Shown here: positions 5,833 through 5,904 of the stretch, piece by piece | How positions within the stretch are numbered: position 1 is the first letter of the stretch | Layout of the letters: the number at the start of each line of letters is the position of its first letter | Assembly (NCBI GenBank): GCA_036494675.1 | Contig: DASXOA010000327.1 | Coordinates: 1 to 5,904, forward strand | DNA: 5,904 nucleotides | DNA from: Rugosimonospora sp036494675 | GTDB taxonomy: Bacteria > Actinomycetota > Actinomycetes > Mycobacteriales > Micromonosporaceae | Reading direction: 5' to 3' | Notes under the pieces: generated by a model | Databases searched by the model: none | What the model saw: only the letters and a program-made list of their open reading frames with translations | What the model was told of the DNA's origin: nothing | Made by a program: the position numbers and the translations under genes

Positions 5833-5840
5833 GCCCGCGC
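5821..5840 (+). terminator. Perfect hairpin with GUAA loop enclosing the phosphatase stop codon
   Basis: The arms GCGCGGGC (5821-5828) and GCCCGCGC (5833-5840) pair perfectly over 8 bp. The loop is GTAA, which as RNA is a GNRA-class tetraloop and contains the TAA stop (5830-5832). There is no T-tract, so termination is not certain; protection of the message 3' end is an alternative. Confidence 0.5.
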
Positions 5841-5904
5841 CCTCGCAGCAGAGCGCGGCCTTGGCCCGCGCCCTCGCAGCATCGCCCGGCCTTGGCCCGC
5901 GCCC
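5833..5904. repeat. 31-bp tandem repeat running off the window end
   Basis: Copies start at 5833, 5864 and 5895; the third is cut by the window edge after ten bases. Each full copy has 18 identical bases (gcccgcgccctcgcagca), a 7-base variable part (gagcgcg, then tcgcccg) and six identical bases (gccttg), giving 28 of 31 identities. The copy junctions include GGCC-TT-GGCC, so the array can fold. The total copy number is unknown. Confidence 0.9.

Noticed and set aside
5833..5904. CRISPR-like array at the right edge
   Set aside because: The variable part is only 7 bases and similar between copies, so these are not spacers. It is a tandem repeat, and no cas gene is nearby.

Overview
This 5.9 kb window is very GC-rich, with strong third-position GC, GTG starts and tightly packed genes. 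This points to a high-GC actinobacterium; a Micromonosporaceae-like genome is my best guess from codon style, but that is inference. I support seven protein genes. I see no rRNA, tRNA, insertion sequence, phage gene or CRISPR array.

Layout: (1) 15-1913 (+), a thioredoxin-fold protein fused to an NHL beta-propeller (bacterial NHLRC2-like); its start lies at the window edge and is uncertain. (2) 1873-4149 (-), a compact operon pxpB-pxpC-pxpA for ATP-dependent 5-oxoprolinase, with 4-bp and 17-bp overlaps between genes. The 3' end of pxpA overlaps the 3' end of the NHL gene tail-to-tail by 41 bp. (3) 4150-4218, a 69-bp divergent control region. It holds a -10-like box exactly 6 nt before each start codon, which is the leaderless arrangement, and a palindrome over the plus-strand -35 box. 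(4) 4219-4911 (+), a seven-helix hemolysin III/PAQR-family membrane protein. (5) 4983-5246 (-), a small two-helix membrane protein resembling DUF6458, convergent with the previous gene and separated from it by a GC-rich hairpin. (6) 5332-5832 (+), a SixA-type histidine phosphatase. (7) From 5821 to the window end, a perfect hairpin containing the sixA-like stop codon runs into a 31-bp tandem repeat that leaves the window.

How the genes fit together: PxpA, PxpB and PxpC together open 5-oxoproline (pyroglutamate), a spontaneous damage product of glutamine and glutamate, to L-glutamate. The other genes are not obviously part of that pathway. The shared control region suggests possible co-regulation of the pxp operon with the PAQR-like gene.

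Most of this is ordinary chromosomal housekeeping content. The features most worth a second look are the divergent leaderless promoter region with its palindrome, the three heptapeptide repeats that extend PxpB, and the hairpin plus 31-bp repeat after the phosphatase. I found no clear new multi-gene system.
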